This document shows positions 1 to 14,100 of a DNA stretch of 64,000 bases, piece by piece. The stretch comes from Ostrinia nubilalis (taxonomy: Eukaryota; Arthropoda; Insecta; Lepidoptera; Crambidae): NCBI RefSeq assembly GCF_963855985.1, contig NC_087107.1:2232001-2296000 (forward strand), in the 5' to 3' direction. A program made the translations under genes and the position numbers. The notes below the pieces were generated by a model, which saw only the letters and a program-made list of their open reading frames with translations, ran no database searches and was not told where the DNA came from. Positions within the stretch are counted from its first letter, which is position 1; each line of letters begins with the position of its first letter.

Positions 1-485
1 GACTATTAGACAGAGATTGCGCACTCATTTTGATGATGTTGATTCAAGTCACAACGGAATGTGCACCTTATGTCCTGAACAATATGACAATGTTGGTGAT
101 GACGCATCAGGATCAAATGAGATCTCGTCAGGCGCAGCGGCCTGCTAACTGGAGTTTGCGCACTCACTATGACGATGTTGTGATGACGTCAGGCGGTCGA
201 AAGAGGTCTCGTCGTGTGCGGCGGACTATTAGACGGAGATTGCGCACTCATTTTGATGATGTTGCTTCAAGTCACAACGGAATGTGCACCTTATGCCTTG
301 GACACTAAGCACAATCTCACTCACCATGACAATGTTGGTGATGACGTCATCAGGGTCGAAGGAGATCTCATCGGGCGCGGCGGCCTACTATTCAGAGAAT
401 GCGCACTCATTATAAGGATGACGGCGAGTCCACCATCGGATTTTGCACCATATTTCCTAGTCACTGGGTATAAACTCTCACTCAC

Positions 486-617
486 CATGACGATGTTGGT
501 GATGACGTCATCGGGGTCGAAGGAGATCTCATCGGGCGCGGCGGCCTGGTAGTCGTACAGGGCGCGCGCCGTGTATCCATCTTCATCGTCGCCCTCGCCC
601 TCCGCTTCGCCCGAAAG
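486..617 (-). pseudogene. Partial copy a of cortactin SH3 exon, donor intact, no acceptor
   Basis: The copy encodes the same residues as the real exon from LSGEAEG to the donor. Its four differences (CTC/CTT, GAG/GAA, GAC/GAT, CCT/CCC) are all synonymous. The donor GTGAGT is kept. Upstream the similarity stops, and a TAA lies in the same frame with no AG between it and the copy, so the copy cannot be spliced in frame by a normal acceptor. Confidence 0.8.
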
Positions 618-1103
618 TCGAGGGTCAACGGATTATGCACCTTATATCCTTAGCACTGAGCGCAAACTTGCAAAATTGCACTCAGTCTGACAGCCGGAGT
701 ACGCGCGCTCACCATGACGATGTTGGTCGAGCCCGATAGGATTTTGCACCTTATACCATGGGCACAAGGACCAAACTAGCACAGCAGCATTCACCATGTC
801 GAAGTCTACTAATTGGAGAGTGCGCACTCACTTGACGATGTGGTGATGACGTCATCGGGGTCGAATATATGCGGCGGTGGCGTGTTAGTTGGAGTTTGCG
901 CACTCAGTATGCGATGTTGGCGAGCTTATCATTGTATTGTGCACCTTAAGACCTGGGCACAAGGCATGTATTCGCAATCACTATGACTTTTCGATATTCG
1001 GAGTATGCGCAGTGCGCACTCATTATGAAGATGGAGGATGTTAGCGAGCCGACCAGCGGACTGTGCACCTTATGTCCTGAGCACTAGGCACAATCTCACT
1101 CAC

Positions 1104-1235
1104 CATGACAATGTTAGTGATGACGTCATCAGGGTCGAAGGAGATCTCATCGGGCGCGGCGGCCTGGTAGTCGTACAGGGCGCGCGCCGTGTACCCGTCC
1201 TCGTCGTCGCCCTCGCCCTCCGCTTCGCCCGAAAG
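1104..1235 (-). pseudogene. Partial copy b of cortactin SH3 exon, donor intact, no acceptor
   Basis: Second long copy of the SH3 exon tail. It shows seven differences from the real exon, all synonymous, and keeps the GTGAGT donor. Upstream it is joined to the same foreign spacer as copy a, with an in-frame stop and no acceptor. Confidence 0.8.
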
Positions 1236-2150
1236 CCGAGAGTCAACGGATTATGCACCTTATATCGTTAGCACTGAGCGCAAACTAGCACCCACCAAGA
1301 GATCCACTAATTGGAGAGTGCGCACTCACTATGACGATGTTGTGATGACGTCAGGCGGTCGAAAGAGGTCTCGCCGTGTGCGGCGGACTATTAGACGGAG
1401 ATTGCGCACTCATTTTGATGATGTTGATTCAAGATACAGCGGACTGTGCACTTAATGTCCTGAACACTAGGCACAATTTCTCTTACCATGACAATGTTAG
1501 TGATGACGTCATCGGGGTAGAAGGTCTCGCCGTGTGCGGCAGTCTATTAGACGAAGATTGCGCACTCATTTTGATGATGTGTGTGATTCAAGATACATCG
1601 AACTGTGCGCCTAGGGTTGCCAGGTGTCCGGCTTTAGCCGGACATGTCTGGCTTTTTACGGTCGTGTTCGGCCAAAAATTGTCTTGTCCGGATTTTGTTA
1701 GGCTTTTTATGTGGCTTTTTATGCGCTTCGCCCGAAAGCCGAGGGTCAACGGATTATGCACCTTATATCCTTAGCACTGAGCGCAAACTTGCACCCACCA
1801 AGCGGTCTACTAATTGGAGAGTGCGCACTCACTTGACGATGTTGTGATGACGTCAGGCGGTCGAAAGAGGTCTCGCGCCGTGTGCGGTAGTCTATTAGAC
1901 GAAGATTGCGCACTTATTTTGATTATGTTGATTCAAGATACCGCGGACTGTGCACTTAATGTCCTGGACACTAGGCTCAATCTCACTCACCATGACAATG
2001 TTAGTGATGACGTCATCAGGGTCAAATGAGATCTCGTCAGGCCCATCCACCTGCTATACGGAGTATGCGCACTCACTACGACGATTTGGCGAGCCCACCA
2101 CCGGATTTTGCACCATATTCCTTAGTCACTGGGTACAAACTCGCACTCAC

Positions 2151-5100
2151 CATGACGATGTTGGTGATGACGTCATCAGGGTCGAAGGAGATCTCATCGG
2201 GCGCGGCGGCCTGGTAGTCGTACAGGGCGCGCGCCGTGTATCCGTCTTCATCGTCGCCCTCGCCCTCCGCCTCGCCCGAGAGAGAGCCTTCCCAACCGAC
2301 AGGGGACACCACTATCGTAGGCTGACGAGTTATCTGGAAAAAATAAGAGTTTATAATTTACTAGCTCACCCGGCGAACTTTGTTCCGCATAAGCAGACTT
2401 TTTTTTATTTCGAACGGGATAAAAAGTATCCTATGTCCTTCTCCTGGCTCTAAACTACCTCCCTGACAATTTTCAACTAAATCGGTTCAGCCGTTCTTGA
2501 GTTATAAGTGGTGTAACTAACACGACTTTCTTTTATAATATAGATGATACTAGCTTTTGCCCGCGGCTTCACCCGCGTGAAATTTAGTTTGTCACAGATC
2601 GTCATAAATTATAGCCTATATGTTATTCTGGATTATAAACAATAATACTGTAAAGTTTCATAAAAATTCTTTTAGTAGTTTTTGCGTGAAAGAGTAACAA
2701 ACATCCAGACATCCAAACTTTCGCATTTATAATATTAGTAGGATGTGGTATTGGCAGAGTTGAAGTATTTACATCCATAACACGAATGTAAACTAAAATC
2801 CTGTATAAATAAATAAATAATCTTATGTTGTAAAAAAAACCATAACTCGAAAACTATCAAGTCACGGTGATTTGGGAAGCCCTAGTCAGAGTAAATACAA
2901 ATGAGAAGGTTATCTTCATAGAAACGCACTGAGCGCGGTTTGTATGTGAGCGCGCCAATACGTAATTACAAAATTCGGCGCAACTCCCCGCTAATTCCCG
3001 CTAAATTTTGTCAGTGTGTGCGTGCGCGCCGCATACGTATTGGCGCGCTCACATACAAACCGCGCTCGGTGCGTTTCTATGAAGATGACCTACTCATTTG
3101 TATTTACTCTGCCCTAGTGATTAGTTATGCTATACCTCTGGACTTCGGCTTGACACTACTTTTTGGGACATCCTGTATAGATGCCGGGCAAACGCACGCA
3201 AATGTACATAAATTACGTCGTCTCGATCGTATGTACCCCGGCAACAATATCATGCAATGTCTACTCTTATTTCTGTATGGCTCAAAGCTGATATAGCCCG
3301 GTCGCCGAGCACGTAGAATTTCGTCCAATGACCCCAAGCTACCCATCATTATCGTTTGCGCGTAATGAGGGTTTTCGTGATTGAAAAATCCGCCAGATGG
3401 CAATACGTAGACGTGAGGTCCAAATGCTGCATAATTGGTTATTTTTGACATGACATTGACAGATATGTCAAAATCCATCAATCATGCAGCATTTGGACCT
3501 CGCGTCTACGTATTGCCATCTGGCGGATTTTTCAACCGCGAAAACCCTCATTATATTGCTGTCGCGACTGTGCGACGGGCGCCCGCAGTGAGTGTGCGAG
3601 CGCGACAGCAACACAATTACGCGCGAGCGATAAGGATGGGTAGCTTGGGGTCATTGGACGAAATTCTACGTGCTCGGCGACCGGGCTTTATTCCTTATTT
3701 CTGCACCTTAACACAAAGCAATAAAGTTCAAAATAATGTGGCTAAATAAACTAACCTCTTCTTTATGCTCTTTATCGCCAACCAGCGTGACGTCAGGCAG
3801 ATTAGCTTGCTTCGGTTCACTGGCTTCCATCACTTTGTTGATCTCTTGGGCCACCGGGTCTTCCTCCACCTTGGTCTGTATTGGTTTGGTTTCCACTTGT
3901 GTGTGTGTCAGTATTGGCTGCGGTGGTTTGACTTCGGCGGGCTCTGGGAGTTTTTCTACTGGTGCTGGTTCGATTTCAGGTTGGGATTCCTTCTCTTTGG
4001 CTAGCCGGTCTTTTTCCTGAAAAATGGATTTGAGAATGAGTATAAATGGTATATTATACTGTCAAAGCAATCATGATTTCGAGTTAGGTCCAGAACATGA
4101 AACGCAACTGCAACGAAACTGCAACTTTCTGATGATTCTGATGAATGAAACTGAAACTGAAAGTTTCAAACTGGTCGCGTCATGTGTGGTCTCTCAACGG
4201 ACGCTATGGCAGAAACTTAGATGTAACTCAAAAGTAACTAGCAGTTGCAGTTTCGTTGCAGTTGCGTTTCACCGTCTGTTCTGGGCCTTAGACATGGACC
4301 TATAAAAAAAGGCGGACGGAACTCGCGCTACAACAAAACTGTGACGCAAAATTTTGGCGTTTGTCTATTGTGTGAGTGAATTTAGGGATGCCATGTTAGC
4401 CAAAACATTTTACCCATTTATTTTAAGAAAAACATAGATCGGCAGATGTTACTTGGAAATGTAGACAGAATTATTCCGTGCCATTTTAAAAGGATGAAAG
4501 GTGAATGCGTTGAGGTAGGCGCGAAATTTTCAATGTTCAAATTTTCTTACATTGTTTGCAAGTCAGTGTGTCAGGGTATGTACATAATGTTGATCAAAAA
4601 TGATTCACGCATTTACAAATTACGAATCTTGTGTACATTATAATCATAATCTTATGCATCATCAATATATTATTATTATCTCTGATAGATTTTTTTTAAC
4701 ATACAACCTGACACTGACTTGCAATCAATGTAAGAAAATTTGAATTTCGCAGTTCCACATTTTTGGGAAGGATCAAATTTGCCTATGAAAATATATCCCA
4801 TTAAAACACAATTATTATGATAAATTATTTTATTTCCATAGTATGCGTAATAAATAACTAAAAAGTCCTAAAATTATTATTAATTTCCCATATTTCGGGT
4901 AATTTTCCCACGTAAATAACTGAGAACACTGGTCTTTGACGTATTATTTTTTCGAGTGAATGACGTTTGATTTCAATTAATTTCAATATTTTAATGTCGG
5001 GAAATAAGTGATTGGATTATTATTTTGCCTGTGAAATGTGATTCCTTAATTTTTTTTTGTTCGAACAGAACGGTTTTTACACAATTTCATCACACAAGAC

Positions 5101-8100
5101 ATGTCGTATTCGTGTTGTTTTTTCGCTGCTTAAATGTGTCAACTGTGTGAAGTTTGCACTCGAAGTGGTGTATCAGGGTGTGAATGTGTGCGTGCCGGCC
5201 TGTACGTACAGGCAAGCTGGTGTATCCTAATGTCACAGTATTTTGTTGATGAGAATCCGTCCGACTTTTTTTATAGGTCCATGGCCTTAGACGAATAAAA
5301 TGTCAATAAAACTTTATACATAACTTCAACATATCAAAAAATGTTTTTCTCTAATTGGAAAAAAAACGGAATTGTATTTCATAATAAAATAAACATTTAA
5401 AAGTGAACATAGTAGACTTATTTTACCTTTTGCGATAAATCCTTGTCCATTTGTTCCCTTTGCTGTCTTATCCTCTGCACTGACTGTAGGGCTTCCTGAA
5501 ATGATAAATAATTCAAATTCAAATTGTGTTTATTGTGAAATCACAGGTACATAAGTGAGGTCATAAGTTTTATAATTAGATCAGCTGTATTCCGCCGCAT
5601 GGGCATAAATATGTCGTGATTAACCAGTGAGTGGTATTTCGCTTTTATTATAGACTAGCGGCCGCCCGCGACTTATTTTATTTTTATTTTATTTTATTTT
5701 ATTAGGGACAACAAACAATTGTACAAACGGTTTTACAAAAAGTCTTACAGATATATCTTAAATAAATGCACAACCAGCACCGTTATCCACGAAAATAACA
5801 AATAGAACAGCTACTAAGGTCGCACACGTTTGAAGAAATTATTTGACTAATTTTAAATTTTAAGTAAGACTTAGTACGCGTGAATCCCATCTTACCCCCT
5901 TAGGGGTGGAGTTTCGTAAAATCCTTTCTTAGCGGATGCCTACATCATAACATCTACGTGCATGCCAAATTTTAGCCCGATCCGTCCAGTGGGATGGGCT
6001 GTGCGTTGATAGATAGATCACTATGTCAGTCAGTCAGTCAGTCACCTTACAGGGTGGAATTTTGAAATGCCACCTGGAGGGAAAGTACTCTTAATACTGT
6101 AGACAAAATTTTACTGTAAGAAAACATTCCATTATTTTTGAAAAGAAAAAGAACTGCATTCAAAGATTTTCGAAAATTTTTCGAAAATTCACTACCATAC
6201 CCATACAATTTTATTTATTTATTTATTTATTTATACTTCAATGCCAAAAATATTAACATTAGGCGAACTTAATGCCATAAGGCATTCTCATCCAGTTTAC
6301 CTTTGGGTTATGCAGAAAAATTAGTTTAGCGGTATAACAAAAAAAAATTAAATAAAACAAAGCGACGGCAAAACAAATAAGCTACATATACACATACATA
6401 AATAATATATAAAATAATATAATAAATAAATACATACTAAGATGATAGATATAATGATGGATGACGATAAGTTAAAACAGAAACCATTCATGAAGATGAT
6501 AACATTTGGAGAAAGTGGTTATGGACAGATTTTTTGAACGAAAACTTGCTAGAGGCTTGCCTGATATCTTCAGGCAGAGAATTCCAGAGCCTTATGGCCT
6601 GGAGACGGAAGGAGTCGGAGAGAAAACCAGTTCGGTGAAGAGGGGTGGAAAGGACAGACTTATTAGAAGAACGGAGCTGACGTGAGTGCGTTGAACTGAG
6701 AAGAGTGAACTGTGACTTGAGATAAGATGGGGAATTTGGATCATTCAGGATCGAGAAAAGAGTACATAAGATTCTGACTTTGCGTCGAAGTGGGAGAGGC
6801 AGCCATTGTAGCTGAGATCGGTAAGCGGAGATGTGGTCGTATTTGCGCAAACAGAAAATGAAACGAATGGCGTTGTTGATCAGTCGATCTAGCTTTGTAA
6901 GGAGATCTTGATTCAAGTCAGGGTAACACACATCAGCATAGTCGATGATTGGGAGTACAAGTGATTGGATCAAGGTAATTTTTGTTTTAACTGGAAGGAA
7001 ATTCTTGAGCCTCCAGAGGGAGCGCAGTGTGGCGGTTACCTTCCGACTGACCTCTGCAACTTGGGTGTTCCAGCTGAGCGTAGTGTCCATATGTAAGCCA
7101 AGGTTTTTGACACTTGTGCAGTAAGGGATGTCAACGCCATTAAAGTTAACTGGTGATACACAATCAAGATGACATATTTGACGTTGACTACCGATAACTA
7201 TAGCTTGGCACTTGTTCGGATTAACAGCCACACCATAACGCTTAGACCACTCGGAGATATATCTAAGGTCAGCGTTAATACTGTCCACAGCCATGTTAAT
7301 ATCCCCGCAGTGGCACCGTCGATATAGTTGCAAATCGTCCGCATATAAATGGTAAGAAGAGCCAATACCAAGGGTGATAGAATTTATAAATAAAGAGAAC
7401 AGTAAGGGTGAGAGTAAACCACCCTGCGGAACGCCAGTGAGCAGGTCACGCAAGTGGGAAACTGATTTATCGGTACGAACCGCTTGTTGGCGACCACGAA
7501 GATAGGAAGCAAACCAGTTTATGACAGTAGGTGTCATATTGAGATGTGCTAAGACAGAGAGAAGAACATCATGGTCCACGGTATTAAAAGCGTTGGAAAA
7601 GTCGATCAATACAAGCAAGCAATTTTCTGTAACATAATTAAAATAATTCAAGATTTCATGGTTTTCCTTTCATTTGATTTATCTAGTATGTTAGAGGGAT
7701 TTCATCCTTTTACTTAACCCTAACGATCGGTGTAATAAAAAATAAAAATACAGGGTGTAATTTTTCTTTGAGAAAAATTTTCTATCTACAATATTAAGAG
7801 TACTTTTTTTTGTATTAAAATCTAAATATTTTACATAAAATATGTGTTCGCCTACACTAGCGCGTTATACGTCCGCAGTTTGTGAGGGTGTGTAGTGGCG
7901 AATCATACAATTTATGGCACATTCTAGATTTAAGATTCTATGATGATGATGAACCCACCTGTTCCTTCTCCTTGGCCATGTTTTCAAACTTGGCGCGAAT
8001 AGACGAGGGCTTGGCGCCGCCGATATCGGGCTTCTGCTTGGTGTAGTTGGTGCCGACCTTCTCTACCTCGTCGAAACGGTGAGCCGACTTGTCTACGCGA

Positions 8101-11100
8101 TCGGTTTCCACACCGAACTTGCCGCCGAAGCCCTGAGGTAATTATAATTGTGGTAATAGTAATTGTGGTAATAGTAATTGTGGTAATAGTAATTTTGTTA
8201 AATTACACTGCTAAAGGACCTAAAAAACCTGCATAAGAGCTCTGATAGGGCTTCTTGCACATCAAATGGAGCTTCTCTACTAAAGCCCGGTCTGTGAGCA
8301 CGTAGAATTTTGTCCAATGACCCCTAGCTACCGATCTTTATCGCTCGCGCGTAATTATATTGCTGTCGCGACTGCGCGACTGGCACCCGCAGTGAGTGTG
8401 CGAGCCCGATAGCAATATAATTACGCGCGAGCGATAAGGATGGGTAGCTAGGGGTCATTTGACAAAATTCTACGTGCTCACAGACCAGACTATACCCGAT
8501 CGAGTTTACTGCGTACCTGGCAGCCGTGACGTCACATCGACGGTCTAGTACGGATGGGTTGAACGCGGGGAGGAGTGCGAGGGAGACGCATTCTAGCTAC
8601 AAAGCGAGAGACATATATATTTGTTCGTTTCAACCAAAATACGTCCACTGGCTGGATAAAGCCTCCCTAAGTATTTCCACAACGACCGGTCCTGCGCTGC
8701 CCGCATCCAGAGGCTTCTCACGACTTTCACTAGATCATCGATAAAAAAACCATGCCTATACGTCAGCGTCAAATAGTTCGTGACAAAAAGTTCCAAAAAG
8801 TTGACAACAAGAGAAATTTCAAATGCAACAAAGAAGTGTTGCGAACTTATTGGCTATTTGGGTGTCACGAACTATTTGACGCTAACATTATAAGACAAGC
8901 TGATATGAACCTTAGTGAGTACACAATTAGCTACCTTCTTGTGGTCGACCTGGCTGGAGTGCGCTGGCATCTTTTCATGATGATCCCAAGAGATTAGCGA
9001 GCTGATATGAACCTTAGTGAGTACACAATTAAGTACCTTCTTGTGGTCGACCTGGCTGGCGTGCGCGGGCGTCTTCAGATGGTCCCAAGAGACAAGCAAG
9101 CTGATATGAACCTTAGTGAGTACACAATAAGGTACCTTCTTGTGGTCGACCTGGCTGGCGTGCGCGGGCGTCTTCTGATGGTCCCAAGAGACAAGCAAGC
9201 TGATATGAACCTTAGTGAGTACACAATAAGGTACCTTCTTGTGGTCGACCTGGCTGGCGTGCGCGGGCGTCTTCTGATGGTCCCAAGAGACAAGCAAGCT
9301 GATATGAACCTTAGTGAGTACACAATAAGGTACCTTCTTGTGGTCGACCTGGCTGGCGTGCGCGGGCGTCTTCTCCTGGTGGTCTCAAGAGACTAGCAAG
9401 CCTATATGAACCTTAGTGAGTACACAATAAGGTACCTTCTTGTGGTCGACCTGGCTGGCGTGCGCGGGCGTCTTCTCCTGGTGGTCTCAAGAGAGAAGCA
9501 AGCTGATTTGAACCTTAGTATGCTGGCGTCAACTGGCGTGCACAGACGTCTTTGTCTAATGTCCCAATAGACAGATGACTGGCAAGGTGATATGAGCCTT
9601 AGTGAGTACACAATAAGGTACCTTCTTGTGGTCGACCTGGCTGGCGTGCGCGGGCGTCTTCTGATGGTCCCAAGAGACAAGCAAGCTGATATGAACCTTA
9701 GTGAGTACACAATAAGGTACCTTCTTGTGGTCGACCTGGCTTGCGTGCGCGGGCGTCTTCTGATGGTCCCAAGAGACAAGCAAGCTGATATGAACCTTAG
9801 TGAGTACACAATAAGGTACCTTCTTGTGGTCGACCTGGCTGGCGTGCGCGGGCGTCTTCTCCTGGTGGTCTCAAGAGACTAGCAAGCCTATATGAACCTT
9901 AGTGAGTACACAATAAGGTACCTTCTTGTGGTCGACCTGGCTGGCATCAACTGGCGTGCACAGACGTCATTGTCTAATGTCCCAATAGACATGACTGGCA
10001 AGGTGATATGAACCTTCGTTCGTTCGTTCGTTTCAGCCAAATGACGTCCACTGCTGGACAAAGGCCTCCCCCAAGGTTTTCGCGCTGCCCGCATCCAGGC
10101 TCTTCCCGCGACCTTTACCAGATCGTCGGTCCACCTAGTAGGAGGCCTGCCCACGCTACGTCTTCCAGCCCGTGGTCGCCACTCGAGAACTTTCCTGCCC
10201 CAACGGCCATCGTCTCTACGAGCTATGTGCCCCGCCCACTGCCACTTGATTTTAGCAATTCTGCGAGCTATGAACCTTAGTTAGATGTAATAAGGTACCT
10301 TCTTGTGGTCGACCTGGCTGGCGTGCGCGGGCGTCTTCTCCTGGTGGTCCCAGCCGACGGCGCTCGCATCCTGGCGGTCGGTCTGCACGCCGAACTTGCC
10401 GCCGAAGCCGATGGCGTAGTCTGCACACAAATGGCGGACGTTAATACATAAATATCCTTTGCGGGAGGCCTATGTTCAGCAGTTGACGTCCTGTGGCTGA
10501 AATGATGATGAATATTTTACACAGCCTTAGGATCTGACTTGGCTAGATAGGCCAACTTGTCTAGCCAATTGAATTCCTAAGTAAATCAGAAAGGGTTTTC
10601 CTATTTGCAGTGGAGAATAAATGGCCTGATGATGGCCCTTGGCCATTTTATACAGCGCCATCGGTGCTTTACTATATCTTCATCTATTCGCACTGGACTC
10701 GTGTGGTGGAATATGTAATGATGGGTGGTACCCACAAAATTCAATGGGACGTTTATGGGCTCACTTTCTAGTTCCAAACTAATCAACACTTATAGGGATA
10801 CTCAGAAGGAATAGAAACATCAGATAATTATTGTTGTTTCGATAGATAATACGCGGTAGTCGAATTTTATTCGAGATTTATTCGGCAACACATAGCACAC
10901 AGCGCTACCACTTCATTGCGTTCTGTGAAGAGACTAGTCTGGTATGGTGTCAGTATCTCACTCTTCTGCCAGTGGTAGTAGTTCCACACGTAAGCGTCTT
11001 ATCTGTGGTCCCGCAGGCGGCGCTCTATGACGACATTAGTCTGTTCAGCTGTTACTGCTTGTATCATTTCGCAAGGAGTGTCATCCTAACTGGCGGCGCG

Positions 11101-14100
11101 ACGCTCTATGACGTCACTAGAATGCTGTAGTAACAATATCCTTACCCTTCTGCGAGTGGTGGTGGTGCGCGTCTTCTCTGTGGTCCCAGCCGAGCGCGCT
11201 GGCGTCCTGGCGGTCTGTGACGACACTATGACGTCACTAGTCTGCTGTGACGTCAGCGACCTACCCTTCTGCGAGTGGTGGTGGTGCGCGTCTTCTCTGT
11301 GGTCCCAGCCGAGCGCGCTGGCGTCCTGGCGGTCTGTGACGACACTATGACGTCACTAGTCTGCTGTGACGTCAGCGACCTACCCTTCTGCGAGTGGTGG
11401 TGGTGCGCGTCTTCTCTGTGGTCCCAGCCGAGCGCGCTGGCGTCCTGGCGGTCTGTGACGACACTGTGACGTCACTAGTCTAGACGTGACGCTGTCTGTA
11501 TCCTCCCTTCTGTGAGGAGTACTTCTCTAGCCGGTGACACCCTTTGATTGAAGACACTAATCTGCTATGATGTTAGTGTCTGACTTTTTTGCCAGTAGTG
11601 ATACTGCACGTTCACTGTATGACGACACTAGTCTGTTGTGGTCACTAGCTCACCCTCTGATAATCCTAGTAGCCTAAGACGTGGTGCTTTGTGATATGTG
11701 ACCTAGAAGAACGCTATGGTATTAGTATCTCACCCTTCTGCCGGCGAAAGTCTGTAAAGACACTAGACTAGACTACTACTACTAGACTAGACTACTGTGA
11801 TGTCAGTATCTCACTCTTCTGCGAGTAGTGGTATTGCGCGTCCTAAGATGCTTCCAGTCAGCGTGTCGACTTTTTGACGACACTAGCCTGACACTATCTG
11901 TATATTCCCTTCTGTGAGGAGTACTTCTCAAGCCGGCGACATTCTGTGAAGACACTAATCTGCTGTGCTGTCAGTCTCTCACCCTTGCGAGTTGAGGAGA
12001 TGCAGGTCATACCAATGCGGGATCCCAGCGGCGCTCTGTGACGACACTAGTCTAGCTGTTCCTGCCTGTACCCTTTTGCGAGGAGTGCTTCCCTAACTGG
12101 TGGCGCGGCGCTCTCGGCGCTCTGTGACGTCACCAGTGTGTAGTGACGTCAGTGACCTACCCTTCTGCGAGTGGTGGTGGTGCGCGTCTTCTCTGTGGTC
12201 CCAGCCGAGCGCACTCGCGTCCTGGCGGTCGGCCTGCACGCCGAACTTGCCGCCGAAGCCCGCGGCGTAGTCCTACTGCGACGAGTGCTTTTCAGCTCGC
12301 GGGGTCTGTGACGTCACTGGTCTGATGCTGTCTCTATCCTACCCTATTGCGAGAAGTGCCTTTATAGCCGGTGATACTGTGAAGACACTAGTCTACTGTG
12401 GTCTCTGTCATCCGCTTTGCAATGGAGGGAAGTCGAACCTTAATTTCGAACTCCTCCTATGTTCTTCTGATTAATTTCGTTGCGGGTCCAATGACAGTTT
12501 AACTTTCCCCCGGGACAAACTTGACCTTCATTGGTTGGGTTTTTGTGGCGGTCAAGCTGTAGATCCTGGCTACACAGGAGTTGCAGTGGTGGGAACGAGA
12601 GGTGGGAATAGTCCCGTTACTGTGGTCTCTAGCTCGCCCTGTGATAATCCTAGTAACCTAAGACGTTGTGGCGCTCTGTGATATGTGACCTAGAAGAACG
12701 CTATGGTATTAGTATCTCACCCTTCTGCCGGCGAAAGTCTGTAAAGAACCTAGACTAGACTACTACTACTAGACTAGACTACTGTGATGTCAGTATCTCA
12801 CTCTTCTGCGAGTAGTGGTAATGCGCGTCCTATAGATGCTTCCAGTCAGCGTGTCGACTTTTTGACGACACTAGCCTGACACTATCTGTATATTCCCTTC
12901 TGTGAGGAGTACTTCTCAAGCCGGCGACATTCTGTGAAGTCACTAATCTGCTGTGCTGTCAGTCTCTCACCCTTTTTGCGAGTTGAGGAGATGCAGGTCA
13001 TACCAATGCGGGATCCCAGCGGCGCTCTGTGACAACACTAGTTTGTTGCTGCCTGTATCTTTTCGCGAAGAGTGCTTTCCTAACTGGTGGCGCGGCGCTC
13101 TCGGCGCTTTGTGACGTCACTAGTGTAGTCACGTCAGTAACCTACCCTTCTGCGAGTGGTGGTGGTGCGCGTCTTCTCTGTGGTCCCAGCCGAGCGCACT
13201 CGCGTCCTGGCGGTCGGCCTGCACGCCGAACTTGCCGCCGAAGCCCGCGGCGTAGTCCTTTTGAGAGGAGTGCTTCTCTATTTGCTCGCGATGTTCCCAG
13301 CCGGCGGCACTCTGCAGCAAATGACAAAGATAAATAAGAAAGTCTACTGCACACTTGAACGCTCGGAGGAAATCCGCAGGAGAACCAAAGTGACCGACAT
13401 AGCTCGTAGACGATGGCCGTTGGGGCAGAAAAGTTCTCGAGTGGCCACCCCGAGCCGGAAGACGTAGCGTGGGCAGGCTTCCCACTAGGTGGACCGACGA
13501 TCTGGTGAAGGTCGCAGGAGGTGCCTGGATGCGAGCGGCGCAGTACCGGTCTCTGTGGAAATCCTTGGGGGAGGCCTTTGTCCAGCAGTCGACGTCTTTC
13601 GACTGAAACGAACGAACTGCACACTTAACTGCCTCTGTGATCTAGTGTTAAACCACCTGGGTATTACCACAGAATAAGTAATAGTACAGGTACAGAAGGA
13701 TTACTCCGCAAGACGATTTAAATAAATGCAAGTCTTGCTACGACGCGATACAGTGGAATTCAGCTCGCACAGCACTACGTACCTACAATTTTATTCACCT
13801 ACAAGTTTTGTCTCTTTCTATCGCGTGCCTCTGAACTCTTCTTACGCTGTTAGGGTTGCTGTCTAGTGAAAAACTAATTAATCTACTTATTTGTAATGAG
13901 GTACGTATGTAGGTAAGTAAGTATTACTGTTATTTTACCTTTGTAAAAATAACATTTCAAATATACCTAATTAGGATTAAAAAAACTTGTTTTATTACAA
14001 TGTCTTCATTCATACCTATTTTAACATAAGACAGATAAATTAAACATACTATTACAGAAAAAAGAAGAATCCTATACTATCCTAAGAATTTTATTATTGA

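Larger units (their letters stand above)
1..2150 (-). repeat. Degenerate array of copies of the cortactin SH3 exon tail
   Basis: This is cortactin intron downstream of the SH3 exon. It holds many imperfect copies of the 3' end of that exon, its GTGAGT donor and intron sequence. Two copies are long: 486-617 and 1104-1235 encode the SH3 start in frame as far as the donor. Shorter donor-end copies lie near 95-140, 170-215, 320-390, 830-860, 1330-1360, 1490-1530, 1845-1880 and 1990-2040. A recurring spacer block resembling 'tgtgcaccttatgtcctg' separates them. None keeps the acceptor of the real exon, so they are best read as non-coding duplicates. Confidence 0.85.

Noticed and set aside
8872..9882. 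Open frames of up to 141 codons on both strands
   Set aside because: Each repeats a short segment once per 100-bp unit of the exon 6 tail array, on both strands, with no acceptor or start context.
13142..13624. 160-codon minus-strand frame overlapping cortactin exon 5
   Set aside because: It is the wrong frame of the exon joined to antisense of an RTE-like fragment; the in-phase exon is 13146-13311.
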